The position numbers and the translations under genes are program-made. DNA of 64,000 nucleotides from Nocardiopsis sp. YSL2 (GTDB lineage Bacteria > Actinomycetota > Actinomycetes > Streptosporangiales > Streptosporangiaceae), in contig NZ_JAMOAO010000001.1 in assembly GCF_030555055.1 (NCBI RefSeq), positions 6,230,741 through 6,294,740 on the forward strand. The letters are read 5' to 3'. This document shows positions 27,147 to 35,878 of this stretch, one piece after another (the first letter of the stretch is position 1; every line of letters starts with the position of its first letter). Below the pieces are notes generated by a model, which was given only the letters and a program-made list of their open reading frames with translations, ran no database searches and was not told the origin of the DNA.

Positions 27147-29252
27147 TCAGTGCCGTACTGACACACCGGGCCATGCGTCGTCGATCCGCTGGACCAGCCA
27201 GTCGTCCATGAGCCGGTCACCGGGAGCGGGACGGGTGTCCGGTTTGGCGGGCCCCCAGTCGCGGCGCAACTGTTCCTCGACGAGCCCGTCGAACGCGGCC
27301 CTGCCCCGGAGGCAGCGCAGATCGGGGTCGACCACCAGGAGCTCGGAGGGACGGTAGTGCTCGCACACCGAGGGGTGCAGGGCCTCGCGCATCACGTCGA
27401 CCACTCCGGAGGTCGCGGCCTCATCGTCCCCGCTCGCGTGGACACCGAGGTCGCAGAACGGCTCGACCTCACGCACGGCACGCAGACACGCTTGGTTGTA
27501 CAGCTCGTTTCCTCGCGGCGGCAGTGCCCTCCAGAGCTGCTCGGCCGCTGATCCGCACGGACTCGGAACGCGGCCGGACGCCAGGTCGATACGCGCGTCT
27601 ATGCTCTCCTTGAGCACTTCGATGCTTCGTTTTCTGAGCTTGCATCTGGTCATCAGACTCTCGTCGTGCCAGTTCTCGGCATTGAGCGTCCTGTGCCGGT
27701 TTCTCCCCTTGTCGCGTATGCCCTCGAACGCCATACGCGGCCAGGAGTGGTACTTCTCGATGCCACGGGCCTCTTCTTTCGCGATGTGCAGCAGCACCAG
27801 CCGCATCCGGCGCGCGAGATCTCCGGACGAATCGCGCTTGAGATCGACAGCGAATTCCTGCTCGGTGGGGGCCTTTTCGGCGGAGTCCGACACGAGCAGG
27901 GGGAATGTTCCGCCCCGGGGATAGATTCCTGCCCTCCTGAGCGCGTGGAAGATATCCCGACGATCCGCTTCGGTCGCTCTCGACCACTGGTTCACGAAAT
28001 CGAAGTTCGCGGTCATCTTGAGCAGAACCACCAAACGGTATTCGCTCCGCTCGAACGGGTCCTGCCAGAACTGGGCACGGTTCAGGGCATGCAGGCGCAA
28101 CGCCTTGACGTGCTCCCCCTCGAGTTCGTACAGAGACGCCAGTTCATAGCGGACCACACCCGCGACGCGCCGGGAGGCCGCGACCCTCTCCAGGCGCTCG
28201 ATGGACCTGCGGCGCTCCTCACGACGCGGATCGAAGTCGTGGGCGTAGTCATGGCCTCCGCCGTTCCAACCCCCCTGGCAGCTGAAGGGCGACTTCACGG
28301 TCAGGTAGGCGGACAGGTCCTCACCGTCGAACCTCGCCCTGGCCCACTCGCGGGTCGACGCGTCCTTCAGGAAGATACGGGAGGCGACGAAACCCGCGGC
28401 CCGCGTGGCGGCCGCGTCCATCCGCAGGGGCGGCAGCGTGATCTGGTGTTCGCTCCTTTCCGTGACGCTCTCGTACACGTCGACGGTGACGGAGACCAGG
28501 CGATCGCCGTCCGAGGCCGACGCGTCCTCGCGTACCACGGGGGCGGCACCTTCGTCCGCGCGCACGCGCACCGTGTAGGAAGGTAGCCGCACGACTCTGG
28601 AGAACAGCCTGGCCAAGGCCGAGACGAGCTGGTTGCCCTTGATGTCGCTGCTCTCGACGATGGACGCGACCGCTTCGCCCGGCTCTCCTCCCGGTTTCCA
28701 CGCGGGTGTGACCACCTCGATGGCCGGAAGGCGCAGCCGCAGCTCGTTGAGCACGAGCCTGGTCGCCTCGTTGTCCTCGGCGGCCGGTTCGGCGACATGG
28801 ACACGCGGCTCCCTCGACGCGATGCGTTCCAACCAGAGGTAGGCCAGCACGAGGGCGATCACCAGGGCGGCGGCCCAGCCCCCCTGAGGCGCTCCGTCCA
28901 GCCATACGGGCTCTCCCAGGGGCCAGGACGGCCAGAACGCCCACGTGCCGCCCACCGCGAGCATGAGGAAGGCGCAGATCCGCAGCCAGCGCCGGCCGAA
29001 GACCTCGGAGACGCCCCACAGCAGGAGGAACGCCGCCACCAGCAGCCCGCCGACGACGAGCCGACCGGCCCCTCCGCCGGACGCGAACCCCATCAGCAGG
29101 AGGAGGACGAATATCGCCACCCACACCGGCGCGATGGTCAGGAAGACGACGCTCTTCCCGCCGATCTCCTGAAAGATCTCCGGGATGACGACCCGGGAGA
29201 CAAGGAAGATCAAAAGACTGAGCAGAACGCCGACGATCAGGGAGGTTTCCAT
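27147..29252 (-). CDS. Unrecognised membrane protein: five N-terminal TM segments and large soluble domain
   Basis: I do not recognise this 701-residue protein. The first 145 residues hold about five membrane segments (roughly 4-25, 33-58, 63-84, 89-108, 126-144). The remaining 555 residues are soluble and probably cytosolic. They contain helical stretches that look TPR-like (YELASLYELEGEHVKALRLHALN; later ELYNQACLRAV) but no catalytic motif I can name. Codon use between about 27600 and 28100 is less GC-biased than in the neighbours, which hints at transfer. It is divergent from the protease-nuclease gene, 408 bp apart, and may be its membrane partner or sensor. The ATG has GGGGAG upstream. 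Confidence 0.8.
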   Translation of the reverse strand: METSLIVGVLLSLLIFLVSRVVIPEIFQEIGGKSVVFLTIAPVWVAIFVLLLLMGFASGGGAGRLVVGGLLVAAFLLLWGVSEVFGRRWLRICAFLMLAVGGTWAFWPSWPLGEPVWLDGAPQGGWAAALVIALVLAYLWLERIASREPRVHVAEPAAEDNEATRLVLNELRLRLPAIEVVTPAWKPGGEPGEAVASIVESSDIKGNQLVSALARLFSRVVRLPSYTVRVRADEGAAPVVREDASASDGDRLVSVTVDVYESVTERSEHQITLPPLRMDAAATRAAGFVASRIFLKDASTREWARARFDGEDLSAYLTVKSPFSCQGGWNGGGHDYAHDFDPRREERRRSIERLERVAASRRVAGVVRYELASLYELEGEHVKALRLHALNRAQFWQDPFERSEYRLVVLLKMTANFDFVNQWSRATEADRRDIFHALRRAGIYPRGGTFPLLVSDSAEKAPTEQEFAVDLKRDSSGDLARRMRLVLLHIAKEEARGIEKYHSWPRMAFEGIRDKGRNRHRTLNAENWHDESLMTRCKLRKRSIEVLKESIDARIDLASGRVPSPCGSAAEQLWRALPPRGNELYNQACLRAVREVEPFCDLGVHASGDDEAATSGVVDVMREALHPSVCEHYRPSELLVVDPDLRCLRGRAAFDGLVEEQLRRDWGPAKPDTRPAPGDRLMDDWLVQRIDDAWPGVSVRH

Positions 29253-29660
29253 CGTCTCCCCTCATGACACCTGCGGATCTCAGGGCCAGAGCGTTGAATC
29301 ACTGCTCGCTCCGAAGCCCATGAGGCTGTCGGACCACACATGTGACGTATTCGATCCTAGCCGTCTCCGCGGTAACGCCCAAGAAGTTTGCCCGACCCTG
29401 GGCGTTCTTGACGAGCACGAGGAATACGGTCGTGCCACCACGATGTCGTCCACACGGTGGCCGTGCGGAGATGATTGCCAACACCTGCACAGCGGCGGTG
29501 ATTACCCGGTGGGAGCCTCGGGAAGAATTCGGTGCAGGCCACCGCCCATGCAGATCGAGGAACGTGGACAGGTCGACGGCAGGCGTCGAGAGATCGACCG
29601 GCCCGCCCCTCCCGCTTCCCACGACCGCCTCGGTATCGGTTCCGTGAGGGGGAGATCTCC
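29253..29660. other. Divergent intergenic region between membrane protein and protease-nuclease
   Basis: This stretch is relatively AT-rich and holds no supportable gene. It must carry both promoters; I could not fix a convincing -35/-10 pair or an inverted repeat. Open frames crossing it have poor third-position GC. Confidence 0.5.
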
Positions 29661-31517
29661 ATGGCCACCGGGAGCACGAACGGGTCCGGGGAACCCGGGC
29701 AGGGCGACATCATCGCTTCCTTGCGCACGTTCATCCGTACCCGCGGGGCGGCCTTTCTGCAGGACCCCAACGTCTCCTCCATCGGTATCGGCTACAAGGA
29801 GAAGGACGGCCGACAGCAGGGGGAGATCACGCTCCAGTTCACCGTCGACACCAAGGTCCAGCCCGAGGCGCTGGAGGCCCTGGGCACGAGGATGCTGCCG
29901 GAGTCGGTCGTGGTGGACGGCGTCGAAGTGGCCACCGACGTGATCGAGCGCAGCTACGAACCGCAGTTCAGGATCGTGGCCGAAGCGCGGAGCCCGGCCC
30001 GCAAGAACCGGATCGACCCCGTCGTGCCGGGTGTGAGTGTCGGGCACGTCGCCGTCTCGGCGGGCACGATCGGCTGCATCGTCTTCGACCGGCACGACGC
30101 CACCCCCTACATCCTGAGCAACTGGCACGTGCTGCACGGACCCGACGGCGAACTCGGCGAGGACATCGTCCAGCCCGGCCCCCACGATGACAACCGCACG
30201 TCCGACAACCGGCTGGGCGCGTTGAGGCGTTCCCACCTGGGGGTGGCGGGCGACTGCGCGGTGGCGACGATCGAGGACCGCCGGTTCTCACCGGAGATCG
30301 TCGAGCTCGGCGTCGCCCCCCGGGAACTGGGAGAGCCCGAGCTCGGTGACAAGGTCGTCAAGAGCGGCCGCACCACCGCCGTCACGCACGGCGTGGTCCG
30401 GCGCGTCGACACCCTCGTCAAGCTCGACTACGGGGGGACGGCGGGCCGTCAGATCATCGGCTGCTTCGAGATCGGCCCGGACCCGGACCATCCGCCCGAG
30501 GCCGGGGAGGTCAGCCGCGGAGGCGACTCGGGCGCGGCGTGGATGTTCGCCTCCGACGACGGCCGGGCGGGGACGGTCCTGGCGGGGCTGCACTTCGGCG
30601 GCGAGGGCGCGGGCAACCCGGACGAGCACGCACTGGCCTGCCTGCCGGGCTCGGTCTTCGAGAAGCTGCACATCGGCCTGCGGCCGCCCGCACGCGCGCA
30701 CGCGCAGGTCCTGGGCGGGTACGACCCCAACTTCCTGGGCACGCGGGTGGAGAGCCCGCGGCTGACCCCCGCCATCGAGGGCGACGCGGTCCGGCTGGAG
30801 GGGTCGGAGGTCATCCCGTACACGCACTTCTCGCTGGCGTTGAGCGCCTCACGCCGCTTCGCCCGGTGGGTGGCCTGGAACATCGACGGCGGCTCACTCA
30901 AGCGGCTCAGCCGCAGCGGCATCACCTTCGCCAAGGACGCGCGGCTCCCGGACGGGGTCCAGGTCGGCAACGAGGTGTACACGTCCAACCGGCTGGACCG
31001 GGGGCACATCGCCCGCCGCGCCGACCTGCTCTGGGACGGTCCGGCCGAGGCGGAGCAGGCGAACGCGGACTCGTTCTTCTACACCAACATCACGCCGCAG
31101 ATCGAGGACTTCAACCAGAGCAGCAGGGGCGGGCTGTGGGGGCGGCTGGAGGACGCGGTCTTCGCCGACGTGGACGTCGACGACCTGCGGGTGAGCGTCT
31201 TCGCCGGGCCGGTCCTCCAGGACGACGACCGCCCCTACCGGGGCGTGCGGATCCCGCGCGAGCACTGGAAGGTCATCGTCTTCCGCCGACAGGGCGAGCT
31301 CAGGAGCACGGCGTTCGTGCTGACGCAGAACCTCGACCGGATCGAGGCCCTGGAACTGGACGAGTTCCACGTGTTCCAGGTGATGCTGGGCGAGATCGAG
31401 GAGCGCGTACAGCTGCGGTTCCCGGCCGGGGTGCGCCGGGCGGGGACGCTGGTGGTGTCCGAGGCGCTGGCGGATCGGGAGCCGTTGGGGAGCCTGTCCG
31501 AGATCCGGTGGGGATGA
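29661..31517 (+). CDS. Trypsin-like serine protease fused to DNA/RNA non-specific endonuclease
   Basis: The 618-residue protein joins two catalytic units. Residues about 125-335 are a trypsin-like protease with His156 in SNWHVL, Asp198 in GDCAV and Ser290 in RGGDSGAAW. Residues about 385-610 are a non-specific nuclease of the NUC1 type with the DRGH motif (446-449, base H449), TNITPQ (475-480), metal-type Asn485 and Glu497. There is no signal peptide, so both act in the cytosol. The first 115 residues form a small GIGYKEK-containing domain seen before such actinobacterial proteases. GGGGGAG precedes the ATG. A protease that could free or activate a nuclease suggests a suicidal defence effector; this is inference. 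Confidence 0.9.
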   Translation: MATGSTNGSGEPGQGDIIASLRTFIRTRGAAFLQDPNVSSIGIGYKEKDGRQQGEITLQFTVDTKVQPEALEALGTRMLPESVVVDGVEVATDVIERSYEPQFRIVAEARSPARKNRIDPVVPGVSVGHVAVSAGTIGCIVFDRHDATPYILSNWHVLHGPDGELGEDIVQPGPHDDNRTSDNRLGALRRSHLGVAGDCAVATIEDRRFSPEIVELGVAPRELGEPELGDKVVKSGRTTAVTHGVVRRVDTLVKLDYGGTAGRQIIGCFEIGPDPDHPPEAGEVSRGGDSGAAWMFASDDGRAGTVLAGLHFGGEGAGNPDEHALACLPGSVFEKLHIGLRPPARAHAQVLGGYDPNFLGTRVESPRLTPAIEGDAVRLEGSEVIPYTHFSLALSASRRFARWVAWNIDGGSLKRLSRSGITFAKDARLPDGVQVGNEVYTSNRLDRGHIARRADLLWDGPAEAEQANADSFFYTNITPQIEDFNQSSRGGLWGRLEDAVFADVDVDDLRVSVFAGPVLQDDDRPYRGVRIPREHWKVIVFRRQGELRSTAFVLTQNLDRIEALELDEFHVFQVMLGEIEERVQLRFPAGVRRAGTLVVSEALADREPLGSLSEIRWG

Positions 31518-31544
31518 CCGGCCGGCGGCCGGATGGGGTGCGGT

Positions 31545-31563
31545 CGGTGGCGGCGGGCCACCG
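31545..31563 (+). terminator. Possible terminator between converging genes
   Basis: CGGTGGC-ggcgg-GCCACCG is a 7-bp hairpin 27 bp past the protease-nuclease stop. A second near-palindrome, 31518-31532, abuts the stop codon. Confidence 0.35.
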
Positions 31564-31628
31564 GGCACGCCGTCGGGCCCCGGCCGGGCGCGAGGTCTCC
31601 CGCGCCCGCGCTGGGTCCATGGCTCCCG

Positions 31629-32438
31629 CTACGCCGTCGAGTGGGCCGGTTCGAGCGGGACCACCAGCGGGGCGCCGCTCACCGGGTCGGGCGTGATGGC
31701 GCAGGCGACTCCGAAGACGGCCTCGACCAGGTCCGGGGTGATCACGTCGCCCGGGTCCCCCTGGGCGACGACACCGCCGTCGCTCAGGGCGATGAGGTGG
31801 TCGGCGTAGCGGGAGGCTTCGTGGAGGTCGTGCAGAACCATGACGACGGTGACGCCGCGCTCCTGGTTGAGGGTGCGCAACAGCCGCAGGATCTCGAGCC
31901 GGTGGGCCAGATCGAGGTAGGTGGTGGGCTCGTCGAGCAGGAGGATCGGTGTTCGCTGCGCGAGGGTCATCGCGATCCAGGCACGCTGACGCTGCCCGCC
32001 GGAGAGTTCGTCGACCGCCCGTCCGGCGAGCTCGCCCATGCCGGTCGCTTCGAGTGCCCCGTCGACCGCGTCCTGATCGCTCCGGGTCCAGCGGCCGAAG
32101 GCTCCCCGGTGGGGATGACGGCCCCGGGCGACGAGGTCGGTGACGGTCAGCTGCTCGGGGACCGTGTTGGCCTGCGGCAGCAGTCCCAGTTCACGGGCGA
32201 GCTCGCGGGTCGGCCTGCGGTGGACCGGCTCACCGTCGAGGAGGACGGCCCCCGTGCCGGGAGCGAGCACCCGCCCCATCGTCTTGAGCAGTGTGGACTT
32301 GCCGCAGCCGTTGGGACCGATGATCGCGGTGACGGCTCGGTCGGGGATATCGAGGTCGATCGTGTCCAGGACGGTCCGGGATCCGTAGGCCACGGACAGC
32401 GCCTCGGAACGCAGGCGGGGCGGAGTGGACGCACTCAT
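31629..32438 (-). CDS. Iron-siderophore ABC transporter, ATP-binding protein
   Basis: The 269-residue ATPase has Walker A GPNGCGKST, the Q-loop LLPQAN, the signature LSGGQRQRAWIAM, Walker B ILLLDEPTTYLDL and the switch histidine in VLHDLHEA, matching the FecE/FepC group. I use the ATG at 32438 because it overlaps the upstream permease stop (ATGA) and has AGGAAAA before it; an in-frame ATG at 32465 lies inside the permease gene. It is the last of four coupled genes controlled from the iron box at 35459-35475. Confidence 0.95.
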   Translation of the reverse strand: MSASTPPRLRSEALSVAYGSRTVLDTIDLDIPDRAVTAIIGPNGCGKSTLLKTMGRVLAPGTGAVLLDGEPVHRRPTRELARELGLLPQANTVPEQLTVTDLVARGRHPHRGAFGRWTRSDQDAVDGALEATGMGELAGRAVDELSGGQRQRAWIAMTLAQRTPILLLDEPTTYLDLAHRLEILRLLRTLNQERGVTVVMVLHDLHEASRYADHLIALSDGGVVAQGDPGDVITPDLVEAVFGVACAITPDPVSGAPLVVPLEPAHSTA

Positions 32439-33457
32439 CGTTTTCCTGTTCGGTGAAGGAGCCACAGCAGGTAGGGGGCGCCGAGCGCTGCGGTGACGAC
32501 GCCCGCGGGGATGGTGGTCGGCGCGAACAGGCGCTGGCCCAGGACGTCCGCGGTGAGCACGAGCATCCCTCCGACCAGCGCCGACGCGGTGAAGGTGAGG
32601 GCGCCGGCCGGTCCGGTCAGGCGGCGCGCGATATGCGGGGCGCCCAGGGCGACGAACGCGATCGGACCGGCCACGGCGACCGCGATACCGGTGAGCACGG
32701 CGGACATGCCGAGCAGCGCGGAACGCGTGTGCCGCACGTGCACGCCCGCGCCGGTGGCGATCTCGTCGCCGAGTTCGAGTACGGCGAGGCGGCGCAGCAG
32801 CCAGTACGCGCAGGGCAACGCGATCGCGAGGCCCAGGCCCGCAGCGCTCGCGTGGGTCCAGTCGCGGGCGTGCAGGCTCCCGGCCAGCCAGACCTCGGCG
32901 GCTCCGAGCCGCCCGGACGGGAGTCGGGCCATCACGAGCGACACCCCGGCGGAGGCGACGGCGTGCACGCCGATGCCGATGAGTACCAGGCGCCCGCCGG
33001 CGGCACCGGAGCGCCCGCCGAACACGTACAGCAGCGCGGTCGCGGCGGCGGCCCCGGCCGCGGCGGCCACCGGCAGCGCCAGCGGCGGCACGGCCGCACC
33101 GATCGCGAGCACGGCCGCGAGGCTCGCGCCACCGGTCACGCCGACCACGTCAGGTGAGGCGAGGGGATTGCGCAGGAGGCCCTGCATCAGAGTGCCGGCC
33201 GCGCCGAGGGCCATACCCACCAGCAGTGCGGTGAGGACCCGGGGCAGGCGCAACTGCTGGACGATGAACACCTGTCCGGGGTCGCCCGCGCCGACGACGG
33301 CGGTGACGACTCCGGGCAGCGCGATGTCGCTGGAGCCCAGCGACAGCGCCCACGCCGCGCCGGGCACGATCAGCGCCACCAGCACGGCCGCGACGGCGAG
33401 GCCGCGACGGGAGCGCTGCCGCAGGACGTGTTCGGCGGCGGTCTTCGCGGTCGTCAT
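32435..33457 (-). CDS. FecCD-family iron-siderophore permease (second subunit)
   Basis: A 340-residue permease with about ten membrane segments and the family motifs LRLPRVLTALLVGMALGAAGTLMQGLLRNPLASPDVVGV and VGLVAPHIAR-like ALGAPHIARRL. It forms the membrane channel together with the upstream paralogue. Its ATG overlaps the end of that gene and its stop overlaps the ATPase start, each by 4 nt. Confidence 0.95.
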   Translation of the reverse strand: MTTAKTAAEHVLRQRSRRGLAVAAVLVALIVPGAAWALSLGSSDIALPGVVTAVVGAGDPGQVFIVQQLRLPRVLTALLVGMALGAAGTLMQGLLRNPLASPDVVGVTGGASLAAVLAIGAAVPPLALPVAAAAGAAAATALLYVFGGRSGAAGGRLVLIGIGVHAVASAGVSLVMARLPSGRLGAAEVWLAGSLHARDWTHASAAGLGLAIALPCAYWLLRRLAVLELGDEIATGAGVHVRHTRSALLGMSAVLTGIAVAVAGPIAFVALGAPHIARRLTGPAGALTFTASALVGGMLVLTADVLGQRLFAPTTIPAGVVTAALGAPYLLWLLHRTGKR

Positions 33458-34440
33458 AGCGCGATCCTCTGTTTCATGACCATGCGGACCAGGACCGGCG
33501 CCCCGATGAGCGCGGTGATCACCCCGGCCTGGACTTCGCCGGGTCTGGCGACGATCCGGCCCAGCACGTCGGCGGCGAGCAGCACGGTCGGTCCCAGCAG
33601 GAGGGAGGCGGCCAGAAGCGCGCGGTGGTCACCACCGACGAGGATGCGGGCGATGTGCGGCACCGCCAGCCCGACGAAGGCGATCGGCCCGGCCGTGGCG
33701 ACCGCGACCCCGGCCAGTACGAGCGCGGCGATCGCGGCGGCCAGCCGTACGCGGGCCGGGCGCTGCCCGAGGCCGACCGCGGCCTCGTCACCGAGTGACA
33801 ACGCGTCCATCGGGCGGGCCAGGGCCCAGGCCGCGACCAGCGCGAGAGCGACCAGCGGCAGCAGCGGAACCATGGCGTCCACGTCGCGCCCGGCGAGCGA
33901 ACCGGCCAGCCAGTTGCGGACCTCCTCCGCGGCGAACTCGTTGAGCGTCAACACGGCCGTGGTCCACGACGCCAGCAGTGTCGACACGATCGCTCCCGAC
34001 AGTGCGAGCCGGACGGGTGACAGACCGTCCCGTCCGGAGCTCGCCAACAACAGCGCCACGCCGAATCCCAGGGCGCCGCCCAGGAAGGCCGCCCACACGG
34101 CGTGGACGGCGGGGAGTTCGAGCACCACCATGCTCACCACGACCGCGAACCCGGCCCCGGCGCTGATGCCGAGCATCGACGGCGATGCCAGCGGGTTGCG
34201 GGTGGCCCCCTGCAACAGCACGCCGGACACGGCCAGGCACACGCCGGCCACGAGACCCGCGGCGGTGCGCGGCAGGCGCAGTTCGGCGACGATCAGGTGC
34301 GCCTCGGACTCGCGCGCGCCCAGCACGGCGGCGACGACGTCCCCCAGCGGAAGCGTGACCGAGCCGACCGCCGCGCTGGCCGCCACGGCGGCGGCCAGCG
34401 CGAGCACGGTCGCCCCGATCACGACGGGCCGCCTGGTCAC
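33454..34440 (-). CDS. FecCD-family iron-siderophore permease (first subunit)
   Basis: A 328-residue paralogue of the next gene with the same motifs (LRLPRTAAGLVAGVCLAVSGVLLQGATRNPLASPSMLG; VGLAVPHIARIL). The start is GTG at 34440, overlapping the stop of the binding-protein gene (GTGA). Two unequal permeases imply a heterodimeric channel for a ferric siderophore, as in FepD/FepG. Confidence 0.95.
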   Translation of the reverse strand: MTRRPVVIGATVLALAAAVAASAAVGSVTLPLGDVVAAVLGARESEAHLIVAELRLPRTAAGLVAGVCLAVSGVLLQGATRNPLASPSMLGISAGAGFAVVVSMVVLELPAVHAVWAAFLGGALGFGVALLLASSGRDGLSPVRLALSGAIVSTLLASWTTAVLTLNEFAAEEVRNWLAGSLAGRDVDAMVPLLPLVALALVAAWALARPMDALSLGDEAAVGLGQRPARVRLAAAIAALVLAGVAVATAGPIAFVGLAVPHIARILVGGDHRALLAASLLLGPTVLLAADVLGRIVARPGEVQAGVITALIGAPVLVRMVMKQRIAL

Positions 34441-35420
34441 CCCTGTTCCACGAGGTATTCCTCGATGTCGTCGAGCATGGCGTTCGCGGCGCCGATGCCT
34501 CCGCCGAGGTTCCAGTGGCTCTCATTGACTTCGTGGACGGCGTCGTTCTCGACCGCGGAGAGGCGCTGCCAGAGCTCGGTCGAGGTCCACGTCGCCATGT
34601 TCTCCTCGGTCTCCTGGCTGCCGCTGTCGCTGTACCACTTCTCGGAGACCATCACGAAGATGACATCGCCGTCCATGTCGGGGATGCGCTCCTCGCTGAT
34701 CTCGATGAGCTGCTCGGAGTCCTCCCAGTCCTCGACGCGCTGCGCTTCGGGGCGCTCCAGGCCCGCGTCCCGCATCACCGAGCCGGGGAAGCCGGTGAGG
34801 TAGATGCGCACCTGGTCGGGCATGAAGCGGACCATCGAGGCCTCGATGTCCCCGGAGCCGGCGGCCTCGGCGGTCTCGGCGACCTCGGCCGCGTGCGCCT
34901 CGTAGTCGGCGAGGATCTCCTCGCCCTTGTCCTCCAGGCACAGCGCGTCGGCGTACAGCGACACGTTCTCCTTCCAGGACACGCCGATGGTCTCGGCGAA
35001 CACGGTCGGAGCGATCTGGGAGAGCTGGTCGTACAGGGCCTCGTGCCGCAGCTTGGACCCGAGGATGACATCGGGCTGCAGGGCCGCGACGGCTTCGAGG
35101 TCGGGTTCGATCTCGGTACCGACGACGGTGGCCTCCTCGACCTCGTCGGGGAGGTACTCGTACCAGTCGTCGGTCCACGGCTGCACCACGCCCACCGGGG
35201 TCACACCCAGGGCGAGGACGGAGTCGGTCGCGCCCTGGCCGAGCGTGACGACCTTCTGCGGGGCGCACTCGATGTCGACGGTGTCCATCGTGTGCTCGAC
35301 GGTCACGGTCGTCGAGGCGGCTTCGGTCTCGGCGGCGCCACCGCCGCCGCCGCACGCGGTGAGGGTCAGGGCAAGGCCGGCGGCCAACGCGACCAGGACT
35401 GGGGGATGGGAGGGATGCAC
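34437..35420 (-). CDS. Iron-siderophore-binding lipoprotein
   Basis: The 327-residue product is a class III periplasmic-type binding protein anchored as a lipoprotein: signal peptide, then lipobox LTAC with Cys23 and a glycine-rich linker. The fold is the helix-linked type used for ferric siderophores (VVTLGQGATDSVLALGVTPVG; LQPDVILGSKL; YADALCLEDKGEEILADYEAH). It captures the siderophore outside the membrane for the two permeases and the ATPase. The ATG lies 39 bp from a near-perfect iron box, so the operon should be repressed by DmdR/IdeR when iron is sufficient. Which siderophore is bound is unknown. Confidence 0.95.
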   Translation of the reverse strand: MHPSHPPVLVALAAGLALTLTACGGGGGAAETEAASTTVTVEHTMDTVDIECAPQKVVTLGQGATDSVLALGVTPVGVVQPWTDDWYEYLPDEVEEATVVGTEIEPDLEAVAALQPDVILGSKLRHEALYDQLSQIAPTVFAETIGVSWKENVSLYADALCLEDKGEEILADYEAHAAEVAETAEAAGSGDIEASMVRFMPDQVRIYLTGFPGSVMRDAGLERPEAQRVEDWEDSEQLIEISEERIPDMDGDVIFVMVSEKWYSDSGSQETEENMATWTSTELWQRLSAVENDAVHEVNESHWNLGGGIGAANAMLDDIEEYLVEQG

Positions 35421-35458
35421 TCGTTCTCCAAAGACGTCGAACTGGGACCAGGGGGCAG

Positions 35459-35475
35459 AAGGTTAGCCTAACCTT
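35459..35475. promoter_or_regulatory. DmdR/IdeR iron box
   Basis: AAGGTTAG-C-CTAACCTT has perfect 8-bp arms and matches the DtxR/IdeR consensus TTAGGTTAGSCTAACCTAA in its core. It lies 39 bp upstream of the binding-protein ATG. Confidence 0.88.
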
Positions 35476-35878
35476 TGCTCTCCCTTGTCACATCCTTCCC
35501 ACTCTGTAAGTTAGTTCACTTTTCAGTCATCTTGCCTCATCAGCCCCACCAGCCCCACCAGCCCCAACGAAGTTGAGTGCGCGAGGTGCACCGGACCACC
35601 GAGGCCGTCCGGGCGCGGCTCCTCACACGTGGCCGTGGCGTCCCGACCGGAGAGCGGGCGGATCGGGTGGGGCCACCGGGCAGGACCGGCCGTCCGCGGA
35701 CTGAGCGCGGGTGCGACCTCGCCGCCTTCGCCAGCTCGTCCGCGCTCCGGGGCCCGGTCGGCCGGGAGCGTCTCCACCGGCGCACGGAGCGTCCCCACGA
35801 GGTCTGGTCCAGGGTTCCGCGGCTACGGGTACCGGCGGCGGGGGTGACGGAGACATCATGGAGACCTAGGGGTTGGTG
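35476..35878. other. Intergenic region between iron operon and SpoIIE phosphatase
   Basis: The 400-bp stretch holds the iron-operon promoter region, a small tandem repeat at 35541-35567 and the leader of the phosphatase gene. Open frames here show no consistent codon bias, and I support no gene. Confidence 0.5.
35541..35567. repeat. Three tandem 9-bp units CAGCCCCAC
   Basis: Three adjacent copies, the last with one change (CAGCCCCAA). They lie about 120 bp upstream of the iron operon start and away from any gene. Confidence 0.7.

Noticed and set aside
35523..35798. Short ORFs between the iron operon and the phosphatase gene
   Set aside because: Codon bias is weak, composition is low in complexity, and one frame simply reads the 9-bp repeat as Gly-Leu-Val-Gly.
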